From Streptomyces canus (GTDB lineage: Bacteria > Actinomycetota > Actinomycetes > Streptomycetales > Streptomycetaceae), in the NCBI RefSeq assembly GCF_030815415.1, contig NZ_JAUSWW010000001.1:9238001-9302000 (forward strand): 64,000 nucleotides of DNA, in the 5' to 3' direction. Position 1 is the first letter of the stretch. Each line of letters starts with the position of its first letter. This document shows, piece after piece, positions 48,927-57,181 of the stretch. The translations under genes and the position numbers were made by a program. The notes under the pieces are model-generated. The model was not told the DNA's origin. It did not search any database and saw only the letters and a program-made list of their open reading frames with translations.

Positions 48927-49382
48927 TCAGAGGTCGAACTCGTGCGGCGGCAGGTCGAGTGCGAAACACGCCTCACGTACGACGGCCTGCTCGCTCTTGT
49001 CGAAGTCACCGTCGGCCCCGCCGATGACGATGCCGATCTGCACCACGGCACGCGCCTCGGCCGGCTTCTTCTTCGCCTTGCCGATCTCCTGGAGCACGCT
49101 CACCTTGCCGAAGGCGAAGTCCGTGGTCAGCTTGTTGATGTTGTCGTCGAAGCGGCGCTGGAGGTCCATGGCGTCGAAGTTCTGCAGCACCTCGTTGGTG
49201 GCGATCAGCTGGGCCACCCGCTGCCGCTCGGAGGGATCGACACTGCCGTCCGCAGCGGCGACCAGCGCGCACATGGCCATGCTCGCGTCGCGGAAGGCGC
49301 CGCTCTTGAGGTCGTTCTTCTTCGCCACGAGCTGCATCTGCATCGTCGACGCGGACTCCTTGAACCGGTCCCACAGGGCCAT
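48927..49382 (-). CDS. TerB-family protein
   Basis: 151 residues, TerB-like helical fold: DASMAMCALVAAADGSVDPSERQRVAQLI and VVQIGIVIGGADGDFDKSEQAVVREACFALDL, with Asp pairs that bind calcium or other divalent metals in TerB. Start MALWDRFKESASTMQMQL is typical of the cytoplasmic form. TerB proteins occur in tellurite/stress membrane complexes, but no TerC/D gene is present here. ATG 49382 with GGAGCAGTC. Confidence 0.88.
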   Translation of the reverse strand: MALWDRFKESASTMQMQLVAKKNDLKSGAFRDASMAMCALVAAADGSVDPSERQRVAQLIATNEVLQNFDAMDLQRRFDDNINKLTTDFAFGKVSVLQEIGKAKKKPAEARAVVQIGIVIGGADGDFDKSEQAVVREACFALDLPPHEFDL

Positions 49383-49445
49383 GACTGCTCCAAACGGTCG
49401 GTCGGGGCCCGGCCCGCTCCGACGGCGATCCGGCACCCCTTAATA

Positions 49446-49461
49446 TCTACAGCAACGTAGA
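49446..49461. promoter_or_regulatory. Possible TCTAC/GTAGA dyad upstream of terB
   Basis: TCTACAGCAACGTAGA: 5-bp arms around 6 nt, resembling the TACA/TGTA operators of BlaI/CopY repressors, one of which is encoded 1.5 kb away. It lies 64 bp before the terB start. Short, so low confidence. Confidence 0.3.
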
Positions 49462-49558
49462 AACTCGCGGCCGGACCGATAAGTTCCACCGATCCGGAAG
49501 GAACTCCCCTCCTGCCGCGTTCGTTCACGCACCGCACACCGACTCAAAGGAGCAAGAC

Positions 49559-49669
49559 GTGTCCGCCACCATGACGGACTCCCCGGGGCGCCGTCCCCGA
49601 CCACCCCGCCAGGTCCTTCCTGGGCACGGCACGCGACGGGGCGCCCACTCTCGATCGACGCGCCGATGA
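49559..49669 (+). CDS. 36-codon upstream ORF coupled to the first CNNM gene
   Basis: GTG 49559 follows a strong AAAGGAGCAAGAC site. The 36-residue product is Arg/Pro-rich (a core of SPGRRPRPPRQVLPG). Its TGA overlaps the CNNM start as ATGA at 49666. The CNNM gene itself has no ribosome site, so it is probably translated by ribosomes finishing this ORF. Proline-rich leaders control several bacterial Mg2+ transporter genes, so a sensing role is possible but unproven. Confidence 0.5.
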   Translation: MSATMTDSPGRRPRPPRQVLPGHGTRRGAHSRSTRR

Positions 49670-50991
49670 GTGTCGTGAACGCCCTGCTCGGTCTGCTGGC
49701 CGTCTTCGTCCTCACCGCCGGCACCGGCTACTTCGTGGCCCAGGAGTTCGCCTACGTCTCCGCGGACCGGCTCGCCCTCGCCCGTGAGGCCGAGGCGGGC
49801 GACCGGCAGGCCGCCCGCGCCCTGACGGTCCTGGAGCGGCTGTCGTTCATGCTGTCCGGCGCCCAGCTCGGCATCACCGTCACCGGCCTGGTCGTCGGCT
49901 TCATCGCCGAGCCGTCCGTCTCCGCGCTGCTCGAGCCCGCGCTGACCGGAATCGGCATCCCCGAGGGCGCCGTGGGGGGCATCTCCGTCGTCCTCGCCTT
50001 TGTCCTGGCCACCGTTGTCCAGATGGTGCTGGGCGAGCTCGCCCCCAAGAACCTCGCCATCGCCGTCCCGGAGCGCCTGGCCAAGTCCCTGGCCTCCTCC
50101 ACACTGGCGTACCTCAAGGTCGTCGGCCCGCTCGTGCGGATCTTCGACGGCGCCGCCAACCGGCTGCTGCGCAAGGCCGGCATCGAGCCCGTCGAGGAAC
50201 TCCACCACGGTGCCACCCTGGAGGAACTCGGCCACCTCATCGGCGAGTCCCACGAACAGGGTGAACTGCCCAAGGAGACCGCCGAACTCATCGACCACGC
50301 CCTGGAGTTCTCCGAGCGCACCCTCGACGAGGTGATGGTCCCGCGCGTGGACGCCGTCTTCGTCCGCAAGGACGCCACCGCGGCCGAGGCTGTCGACCTG
50401 ATCGCCAAGCACGGCCACTCCACCTACCCCGTCCTCGGCGACCACCCCGACGACGTCCCCGGTGTCGTCGGCGTACGCGAGCTGATGCGCCTGCCCGCCG
50501 CGGCCCTGGCCACCACCGCGGGCGCGGTGGCCCGCCGCCCGCTGCTGCTGCCCGACACCCTCCCGCTGCCGGACGCCGTCGAGCAGATGCGCGAGCGGGA
50601 CGACGAGTTCGCGGTCGTCCTGGACGAGCACGGCGGTCTCGCCGGCATCGTCACCTACGAGGACATCGCGGAGGAACTGGTCGGAGACATCGCCGACGAG
50701 ACCGACACCGTCATCGAGGTCGCCGTCCCCGACGGCGACGGCTGGCTGGTGGACGCCGGCCGCCGCCTCGACGAGATCGCCGACGCCACGGGCATCGAAC
50801 TGCCCGAGGAGGACGACTACGACACCGTGGCAGGCCTGATCGTGGACCGCCTGGGCCGCTTCCCGGCCATCGGCGACCGCCTCACCGTCGAACTCCTCGA
50901 CGGAGGAAGCGCGTTGATCGACGTACGCACGCTCGACCGGCACGTGCCGGACCGAGCCCGGATCCAGAAGGTCGAGGAGGAGCGGTCATGA
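49666..50991 (+). CDS. CNNM/CorC-type transporter-like protein (DUF21-CBS-CorC_HlyC), first copy
   Basis: 441 residues. DUF21 membrane domain with four helices (about 1-150: GYFVAQEFAYVSADRL, GAQLGITVTGLVVGF, QMVLGELAPKNLAIA), a CBS pair (about 220-345: DEVMVPRVDAVFV, HGHSTYPVLGDH, VVLDEHGGLAGIVTYEDIAEEL) and a C-terminal CorC_HlyC domain. Family members export or sense Mg2+ or Co2+; older annotation as hemolysin is misleading. Overlaps the second copy by 4 bp. Confidence 0.9.
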   Translation: MSVVNALLGLLAVFVLTAGTGYFVAQEFAYVSADRLALAREAEAGDRQAARALTVLERLSFMLSGAQLGITVTGLVVGFIAEPSVSALLEPALTGIGIPEGAVGGISVVLAFVLATVVQMVLGELAPKNLAIAVPERLAKSLASSTLAYLKVVGPLVRIFDGAANRLLRKAGIEPVEELHHGATLEELGHLIGESHEQGELPKETAELIDHALEFSERTLDEVMVPRVDAVFVRKDATAAEAVDLIAKHGHSTYPVLGDHPDDVPGVVGVRELMRLPAAALATTAGAVARRPLLLPDTLPLPDAVEQMRERDDEFAVVLDEHGGLAGIVTYEDIAEELVGDIADETDTVIEVAVPDGDGWLVDAGRRLDEIADATGIELPEEDDYDTVAGLIVDRLGRFPAIGDRLTVELLDGGSALIDVRTLDRHVPDRARIQKVEEERS

Positions 50992-52001
50992 GCTTCCCGA
51001 TGGCGCTCTTCGTCACCGTGCTGCTGCTGATCGGCAGCGGATTCTTCGTCGCCGCCGAGTTCGCCCTGGTCGCCGCCAAACGGCACCGCATGGAGAAGGC
51101 CGTCGCGCAGGGACAGCGCGGCGCCAAGGCGGCCCTGGCCGGCATGCGCGAACTGTCGCTGATGCTGGCCGGCGCCCAACTCGGCATCACCGTCTGCACC
51201 CTGGGCCTCGGTTCGGTCTCCAAGCCCGCCATCTCCCACGAACTCGACCCGCTCCTGCACGACCTGGGCCTGCCCACTGCCCTCAGCTACGGCATCGCGT
51301 TCGTCTTCGCCATGGTCGTCGTGGTGTTCCTGCACATGGTGCTCGGCGAGATGGCCCCCAAGTCCTGGGCCATCGCCCATCCCGAACGCTCCGCGATGCT
51401 CCTCGCCCCGCCCTTCCGCGCCGTGGTGAAGGCGGTCCGCCCGCTGATCGCGGTGCTCAACCGGATGAGCAACGCGCTCGTACGGCTGTGCCGGGTCACC
51501 CCGCGCGACGAACTCGCCTCGGTCCACAATCGCGAACAACTCACCCACCTGGTCGAGGAGTCCGAACGCCTCGGCCTGATCAGCGAGAGCGACTCGGAGC
51601 TGCTCACCCGCTCGCTCGTCGAGCCCGAGACGCCCGTCGGAGAACTCCAGATCCCGGCCGGGGAGATCACCTCGGTCGACGGTGACGCGGGCATCGACGA
51701 CATCCTGCGCCTGGCCACCGCCCATGACCGCACGCGCCTGCTGGTGCGGGACGCGGGCAGCGTCCTCGGCTCCGTCCATGCCCGCGACGCCCTGGTGGCC
51801 CGGGCCCGATCCAGGACCGCCACCGCCCGCGCCCTGGCCCGACCGGTACCGGAGGTGACGCAGGAGACCACGGTCGCGGACGCGATCGAGCTCCTGCGCC
51901 GCAACCGTGCCTCCCTGGCGGTCGTCCGGGACGAGACGGGCAGCCTCACGGGCATGGTGACGCTGGACGACCTGCTGGCCCGCTATCTGCAGCCGGCCTG
52001 A
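50988..52001 (+). CDS. CNNM/CorC-type protein, second copy (no CorC_HlyC domain)
   Basis: 337 residues, paralogue of the gene before it: DUF21 (FFVAAEFALVAAKRHRME, GAQLGITVCTLGLGS, HMVLGEMAPKSWAIAHP) and a CBS pair (about 215-335), ending right after the second CBS motif (MVTLDDLLARYL). It lacks the C-terminal CorC_HlyC domain of its partner. ATGA overlap implies equal production; such pairs are common in actinomycetes and probably act as a heteromeric unit. Confidence 0.9.
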   Translation: MSFPMALFVTVLLLIGSGFFVAAEFALVAAKRHRMEKAVAQGQRGAKAALAGMRELSLMLAGAQLGITVCTLGLGSVSKPAISHELDPLLHDLGLPTALSYGIAFVFAMVVVVFLHMVLGEMAPKSWAIAHPERSAMLLAPPFRAVVKAVRPLIAVLNRMSNALVRLCRVTPRDELASVHNREQLTHLVEESERLGLISESDSELLTRSLVEPETPVGELQIPAGEITSVDGDAGIDDILRLATAHDRTRLLVRDAGSVLGSVHARDALVARARSRTATARALARPVPEVTQETTVADAIELLRRNRASLAVVRDETGSLTGMVTLDDLLARYLQPA

Positions 52002-52015
52002 GTTCTGCCGGCCGG

Positions 52016-53341
52016 TCAGAGCTGTGCGGGCATGCTCCAGCAGTTGGAGGCGGCCTTCTTGCCCGACAGCCGGTCCGTCAGCCAGGCGATGGCGTCGCCC
52101 TGGTCGGTGAGCAGTGGGGCGAAGTGGTTGAGCAGCGCGCTGCCGACATCGGGCAGGACGACGCCCTTGTACGTGACGTCGGCGCCCTTCTTGCACCAGT
52201 CGAGGGCGAGTTGGCGCGCCTGCCGGTGCGGGACGAGGTTGTCGCTGACGCCCGTCGCCAGACGCACGGGGCCGGACGGTTTGAGCGTCCCGATGCGCTG
52301 GCTGTCCAGGAACGCCTGCAGTGCGGGCGTCGCCGCGATGATGTCGCTGATGGACCGGCTGTCGGTCGTCCACTTGGTGCTCTTCGCGTAGCCATAGCCG
52401 AAGAGGGCGTCCCCGACGCACATGGTCGACAGGTCGGTGAGGGCTGCCTTGCCCGCCGCGTTGAGATGCGCCTCGGCGATGGGCTTCAGGGACGGGTCGG
52501 ACTGGAGGAAGCCGTTGAGCGACCAGCCCAGCGCGCCGGCGAGTTCGCTGCCGTCGATGGCCTTGGTGACCGAGGCCAGATCGGCGGGCGGTGCGCCCGC
52601 GTAGGTCCCGGCGAGCGTGACGTCGGGGGCGTAGGAGGACTGGAGTTCGGCCGCCGAGGCGGTCGCTCCGCCACCCTGGCTGTATCCGAACAGCCCCACT
52701 CGGGAGGCGGAGGTGATGGAGGCCCCGCCGACCGAGCGGGCGGCGCGGACGGCGTCCAGCACCGCGTGCCCCTCGTCGACCCGGTTGACGTAGGTGTGCA
52801 GCCGGTCGGTCGCGCCGAGGCCGGCGTAGTCGGTGACGACCACGGCGATGCCCTTCGCGAGGAGGCGGTAGATCGCCAGATCCTCGTAACCGACGGACAC
52901 CGTCTGGCCGTTGAGGTTCAGCGGGTGCTCCAGGCCCATGGACGCTGCGCACTGGTCGCCCTGTCCCATCGTGCCGGGTGCCACCGCGACCAGGGGGCGT
53001 GGTCCGTCGCCTGGCCAAGCCGCGGCGGGTTCGATGTAGGCGCCGGTGACGGCCACCGGTCGGCCGTTCGAGTCGGTGGACTTGTACATCAGGCGGGTCG
53101 CGGTGCCGGGGAGCGGTCCGTCAAGGCCGGGCAGGCTGAGGGCCAGTGGCAGTGGCTCGGTGCGGATGAGGGTGCCGTTGGCGGCGGGCAGGGTGGCGGG
53201 CGGGTTGTAGAACGCCGGGATGGTGACGCCTCGGGAGACGACCTCGTCCGCTGCCATGGCGGCGGTGACCGAGAGGGACTGGGCGCCGAGGCAGGCGGCA
53301 GCGGTGACTGCTGCGGCCATGAGCCGTCTGCGTGCGGGCAT
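52016..53341 (-). CDS. Secreted lipase (LIP family)
   Basis: 441 residues. Signal peptide (MPARRRLMAAAVTAAACLGA, cleavage after AMA). Alpha/beta hydrolase of the secretory-lipase type: VAVAPGTMGQGDQCAAS, VVTDYAGLGA, nucleophile FGYSQGGGATASAA (Ser), Asp in TGVSDNLVPHRQA, and His in the final LLNHFAPLL region. Four or more Cys may form disulfides. ATG 53341 has AGGAGG 6 nt upstream. The palindrome at 53460-53476 lies in its promoter. Confidence 0.88.
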   Translation of the reverse strand: MPARRRLMAAAVTAAACLGAQSLSVTAAMAADEVVSRGVTIPAFYNPPATLPAANGTLIRTEPLPLALSLPGLDGPLPGTATRLMYKSTDSNGRPVAVTGAYIEPAAAWPGDGPRPLVAVAPGTMGQGDQCAASMGLEHPLNLNGQTVSVGYEDLAIYRLLAKGIAVVVTDYAGLGATDRLHTYVNRVDEGHAVLDAVRAARSVGGASITSASRVGLFGYSQGGGATASAAELQSSYAPDVTLAGTYAGAPPADLASVTKAIDGSELAGALGWSLNGFLQSDPSLKPIAEAHLNAAGKAALTDLSTMCVGDALFGYGYAKSTKWTTDSRSISDIIAATPALQAFLDSQRIGTLKPSGPVRLATGVSDNLVPHRQARQLALDWCKKGADVTYKGVVLPDVGSALLNHFAPLLTDQGDAIAWLTDRLSGKKAASNCWSMPAQL

Positions 53342-53641
53342 GGCGAACCTCCTGTGGAAGCGGCTGGCAGAGAGGTGCACAGGTGAAACCGGCACGGGAA
53401 CGCGGCCGTCCCACGGGCCGGTCCATGCCGCACTGAAGTGGTTCGCCAGGACCTTACCTACGAGTAAGTTACTCGTGGTAGCACTATGCAGGTTACGGTT
53501 CGGTAATTTGACAGGATGTCTAATTGTGCACCGTGGCGGCTACACGGTGTCACGGCGCGGAGGTTCCGCTGAGGTTGCGGGACGGCCGGCTGACCCGGCG
53601 CAGCGGTTGCTCGGGGCGCCGGCCCGGGGCACTTCGCGGCC
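53342..53641. other. Intergenic region upstream of the lipase
   Basis: 300 bp without a gene, including an AT-richer part (53455-53530) with the palindrome described separately. CCTGTCAAATTACC on the minus strand near 53500-53514 may hold the -35 of the lipase promoter. Nothing else recognised. Confidence 0.5.
53460..53476. promoter_or_regulatory. TetR-type palindrome upstream of the lipase
   Basis: ACGAGTAA, central G, TTACTCGT: perfect 8-bp arms. Outer bases TACC (53455-53458) and GGTA (53477-53480) extend the symmetry. About 120 bp before the lipase start; resembles TetR-family operators near lipid genes. The cognate regulator is not adjacent. Confidence 0.65.
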
Positions 53642-54178
53642 TCACTGCGGCGTCGGAGGCGCACGCCTGACGCCGAGGGCGCTCATCACCTGCCCGACCG
53701 TCGCGTCCAGCGTGCTGCTCGCCGGGATCACCGTCTCGACACCGCCGGGCAGCAGGTCCAACGGCCGGTACCACGAACGGAGTTCGTCCTTGCCGACGGT
53801 GTCGGCGATGGGCTTGGTGGCGTGCCTGGACAGGGTCTCCTCGAAGGGGACGTCCAGGTAGTAGCAGTGGGCGCGGTCAGCGTAGTCGGCGAGCAGGCCG
53901 GCGAGCATGTCGCCGTAGTGGGCGACGTACAGGATGCCTTCCAGCACTGTGTGAAAGCCGTGTTCCAGGGCGTGCCGCACGGTCAGGTCGATCAGGCCGA
54001 TGTTCGCGGCGCCGGGGACGTCACGCTCGCGCAGCACATCGCGGCGCAGGGTGTCCTGACTGACCAGGGCGATGCCCCTGCCGTAACGCTCGCGCAGCCC
54101 GGCGGCCACCGAACTCTTGCCGCTCGCACTGTTTCCGCGCAGCACGATCAGCCTGGTGGGTGAGGGGACCGTCGTCAC
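53642..54178 (-). CDS. P-loop kinase/AAA-type ATPase
   Basis: 178 residues. Walker A LRGNSASGKSSVAAGL; the SQDTLRRDVLRERD block and ALEHGFHTVLEGILYVAHYGDML resemble a family of small zeta-toxin/chloramphenicol phosphotransferase-like kinases; HCYYLDVPFEETLSRHATKP forms the Walker B/lid. Substrate unknown; it is stand-alone without an antitoxin. GTG 54178 follows TAGGGT (54186-54191) by 7 nt, so it is leaderless; that promoter lies over the end of the neighbouring pseudogene. Confidence 0.8.
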   Translation of the reverse strand: MTTVPSPTRLIVLRGNSASGKSSVAAGLRERYGRGIALVSQDTLRRDVLRERDVPGAANIGLIDLTVRHALEHGFHTVLEGILYVAHYGDMLAGLLADYADRAHCYYLDVPFEETLSRHATKPIADTVGKDELRSWYRPLDLLPGGVETVIPASSTLDATVGQVMSALGVRRAPPTPQ

Positions 54179-54188
54179 CCGGGGGACC

Positions 54189-55039
54189 CTACCCTCGGTC
54201 GCCGGAATGCCGGCCGCGCCCCGCGTGAAGGAACTCGCGGGCGCCGCGCAGGCGCGTGGCGATGCGCCCCTGTGTGGCAGCGCTGTCGAGGCGGACGTCG
54301 AGGGCGCCGGGTACGCGGCTGTCGGCTCGGCGTCCGGCGGGCAGCCGGGTCGGGTCGAGGCCGTCGCGGCGGGCGATGAGGACACCGAGGTCGTGGCGGC
54401 TGAGGGCGTCCGGTCCCGCGAGGTGGAACATTCCGGGCCGGTCGGACGCCGCGAGTTCGAGGAGAGCGCAGGCGAGATCCTCGACGTGCACCGGGCAGCG
54501 GATGGTGTCGGTGAACAGGACGCCGTCGTCGGTGCCCGTCGCCAGGTTGTGCACCATGCGTTCGTGCGCGGATCCGCCGTTCCCGATGATCAACGAGGTG
54601 CGAGCGACCGCGGCGGCCGGCGCCAGGAGCCGCACCGCGCTCTCGGCGGCGGCTTTGGCCGCGCCGTACGGGGTGACCGGATCGGGCAGGCAGCTCTCGC
54701 CGTAGTGAATCCGGGACCCGGAGAACACCGCGTCGCTGGAGACGTGCACCAGATGGCAGTCGCGACGCGCGGCGGCCATCGCCAGGCGGATCGAGCCGTC
54801 GGCCGTGACCGCCCAGTCGTCCTGTCCACTCGTCGCGTTGATGACGGCGTCGGGGGCGACCGAGGCCAGAACCTCGTCGATCCGCCGGGGCCACGAAGGT
54901 CGACGTGGTGCCACGTGACTCCGGGGGTGCTTGCGGGGCGGGAATGGTACGTCGCCGCCGTCTCCCAGCCCGAGGCCGTCGCCCGACGCACGAGCTCCGT
55001 TCCCAGAAACCCGCTCCCGCCGATGATCAGCACTCTCAT
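54189..55039 (-). pseudogene. dTDP-4-dehydrorhamnose reductase-like gene with a frameshift
   Basis: From ATG 55039 the frame gives MRVLIIGGSGFLGTELVRRA and on to GVTWHHVDLR. It then must shift near 54890 to continue IDEVLASVAPDAVINATSGQ, HVSSDAVFSG, TPYGAAKAAAE and VARTSLIIGNGG to the stop at 54189. The total is 851 nt, one short of a whole number of codons; the break is in a GGCCCCGGCGG run. This could be a true 1-nt deletion or an assembly error in a GC homopolymer. Rossmann and YxxxK motifs are otherwise intact. Confidence 0.75.
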
Positions 55040-55068
55040 GGCGCCCCACCGTAAGGCACACCGACAGC

Positions 55069-55944
55069 TCAGTGGCCGGCTTCGGCCAGGAGCCGCCGTG
55101 CCGTGCCGAGGGCCTGTTCGGCGTAGGGGCGGCCGAAGAGTACGGCGTGGACCAGGAGCGGGAAGAGCTGGTGCAGGCCGACGCGCTGCCGCCAGCCGGC
55201 GGCGAGGGGCGTGGTGTCCTGGTAGCCGTCCAGCACCTCCGTGAGATGGGGGCAGCCGAAGAGCTGGAGCATGGCGAGGTCGGTTTCGCGATGCCCGCCG
55301 TGTGCCGCCGGATCGATCAACCACACATGGCCGTCGGCGCCCCACAGCACATTGCCGCTCCACAGATCCCCGTGCAGCCGCGCCGGTACCTCACTCGGCC
55401 CGGCGAGGTCGGCCAGGCGCTCGCAGACCCGCTCCACCACGACCGTCTCGTCGCGCAGCACGATGCCACGGTCGACAGCCTGACGCAGATAGGGCAGCAC
55501 CCGGTGTTCGGCGTACCAGCGGGGCCAGTCGCTCCCCGGCACATTCCGCATCGGGGCGAGCCCGATGTACGCCTCGGCGGCACCGTCGGGCGGAGGCGCT
55601 CCGAACGCCGGCGCACCAGCGGCATGCAGCCCGGCGAGTTCACGACCGAACCGCACCGCGGCCGCAGCGCTCGGCGGCCCCTCCGGAACACAACCGGTCA
55701 CCAACCACCGCTGGTCAAGGCCGTGCACGACCGGCACCCGCACCGCCCTCGCATCGGCCAGCCACCCCAGCCCGGCGGCCTCGGCTCGTGCCGCCCTCGC
55801 GCTCCCGGCCTCCTTGACGATCACCGGCCCACCGTCCAGCGCGACTTCGGTGACCTCACCGGTCAACCGCCGCTGTGACACCACCGCCCGCCCGGTCAGC
55901 CGTGCGGCCACAGCCCCGGGCCCTTCACCCTCCTCGCGCATCAT
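55069..55944 (-). CDS. Fructosamine kinase family protein
   Basis: 291 residues. ATP lobe VIVKEAGSARAARAEAAGLGWL; catalytic loop ARLHGDLWSGNVLW (HGDxxxxN intact); metal site LIDPAAHGGHRETDLAML; late YAEQALGTARRLL. Fructosamine-3-kinases phosphorylate sugar amines on glycated proteins or small molecules so they fall apart. Bacterial members prefer low-molecular-weight or ribulosamine substrates. Start ATG 55944 or the next codon ATG 55941. It runs in the same direction as the broken reductase gene. Confidence 0.9.
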   Translation of the reverse strand: MMREEGEGPGAVAARLTGRAVVSQRRLTGEVTEVALDGGPVIVKEAGSARAARAEAAGLGWLADARAVRVPVVHGLDQRWLVTGCVPEGPPSAAAAVRFGRELAGLHAAGAPAFGAPPPDGAAEAYIGLAPMRNVPGSDWPRWYAEHRVLPYLRQAVDRGIVLRDETVVVERVCERLADLAGPSEVPARLHGDLWSGNVLWGADGHVWLIDPAAHGGHRETDLAMLQLFGCPHLTEVLDGYQDTTPLAAGWRQRVGLHQLFPLLVHAVLFGRPYAEQALGTARRLLAEAGH

Positions 55945-55999
55945 GCCTCCGCCGGTCCGGTCATCCTGGCCTCCGTCCGCCGTGCCGACCCTGGCGGGA

Positions 56000-56458
56000 T
56001 CAACCGTCGCCCAGGCCGTATGCCGGCTTGCGCACCATGAACACGTCGATCGGGTCCTCCGACTCGGTGGTGAACCCGTGCCGCTCGTACAGCCGTCGGG
56101 CCGCGCTGCCCTGGAGCACGTTCAACCGGACCAGCAGACCGTCGCGGTCACACCGCTCCAGCAACTCCCGCAGAACGCCCGAGCCGACCCCGCCCCCCTG
56201 AAGGTGCGGCGCCACGAAGAAGTGTTCCAGCCGGCGGGCGTCCTCGGCGGGCCGCAGCGCCACGCAACCGGCGAACGCACCGCCCACCTCGATGACCCAG
56301 GCGTACTCGGGGACGAAGCTGTCCCGCAGCCGCTGCCGTACCCGCTGCTCGTCGAACCGCCCGAGCCGCACCAGGTCCGGCCGCATCACCACGGCACGCA
56401 GTTCGACGATCGCCTCGATGTCGGCCGTCGACGCCGGCCGTAGTTCCCAGTGCGCCAT
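56000..56458 (-). CDS. GNAT-family acetyltransferase
   Basis: 152 residues. RPASTADIEAIVELRAVVMR opening, acetyl-CoA motif LEHFFVAPHLQGGGVGSGVL (Q-x-x-G-x-G), and LYERHGF near the end. Substrate unknown. ATG 56458 lies exactly 7 nt from a TAGCGT -10 that overlaps the -10 of the divergent gene, with no ribosome site; leaderless. Confidence 0.85.
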   Translation of the reverse strand: MAHWELRPASTADIEAIVELRAVVMRPDLVRLGRFDEQRVRQRLRDSFVPEYAWVIEVGGAFAGCVALRPAEDARRLEHFFVAPHLQGGGVGSGVLRELLERCDRDGLLVRLNVLQGSAARRLYERHGFTTESEDPIDVFMVRKPAYGLGDG

Positions 56459-56465
56459 GATCACC

Positions 56466-56475
56466 ACGCTAGGGT
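56466..56475. promoter_or_regulatory. Symmetrical bidirectional leaderless promoter
   Basis: ACGCTAGGGT. Read on + it gives TAGGGT (56470-56475), 7 nt before ATG 56483; on the other strand TAGCGT (56471-56466), 7 nt before ATG 56458. The two -10 boxes share the central TA. Confidence 0.75.
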
Positions 56476-56482
56476 AAATCGC

Positions 56483-57055
56483 ATGCCCATCGAGGTACGC
56501 CCGGCTTCGGTCTTCGAGGACGTCCGTGCGGTGCTCGGACCGAAGTCGCCCACCGCGAACGTCTGCTGGTGCCTGAGCTACCGGATTCCCTCCAAGCTCA
56601 ACAACGAGCTGCGCGGCCCCGCCCGCGGGGAGTATGTCGCCGCGCTGTGCCGCGCACGGCCTTCTCCGGGAGTGCTCGCCTACGACGGCGACGAACCCGT
56701 CGGCTGGGCCGCTGTGGCGCCGCGCTCGGAGACTGCCTTCGCCCGCAACCGGAAGATCCCCCACCTCGACGACCTGCCGGTGTGGTCGCTGTGGTGCGTT
56801 CGCGTGCGCCCCGGACATCGCAAGCAGGGGATCTCGCACGCCCTGATCACCGGAGCCGTCGAATTCGCCCGCTCGCACGGCGCACCGGTGATCGAGGCGT
56901 ACCCCTTGGACAACGGCGACGCCCGGGTCGATCTGACGATGGCGTACGCGGGTATCCGAAGGAACTTCGAGCGTGCCGGATTCGCGCACGTCGCCGACAC
57001 GACCTCCGTGCTCGCCGGCCATCCGCGGATCCTGATGCGATTCGATCTGTGCTGA
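56483..57055 (+). CDS. GNAT-family acetyltransferase
   Basis: 190 residues. N-terminal half contains CWCLSYRIPSKLNNELRG, common in a GNAT subgroup with a Cys-Trp-Cys start; motif A is WCVRVRPGHRKQGISHALITGAVEFARSHGAPVIEAYPLD, followed by RNFERAGFAHVADT. Substrate unknown. Leaderless from the shared promoter. Its divergent neighbour is also a GNAT, but the two are not close copies. Confidence 0.85.
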   Translation: MPIEVRPASVFEDVRAVLGPKSPTANVCWCLSYRIPSKLNNELRGPARGEYVAALCRARPSPGVLAYDGDEPVGWAAVAPRSETAFARNRKIPHLDDLPVWSLWCVRVRPGHRKQGISHALITGAVEFARSHGAPVIEAYPLDNGDARVDLTMAYAGIRRNFERAGFAHVADTTSVLAGHPRILMRFDLC

Positions 57056-57181
57056 CGGCGTATTTCTTCGAAACAGGCGGCAACCTTTTCGGTTCCGGCG
57101 GCCACTGAGGGGTCGGAGGCTCTCTTCACCGGGCCTCGCACACAGCACGCGTGCCCCCGAACCACGTAAAGGACCTCATCC

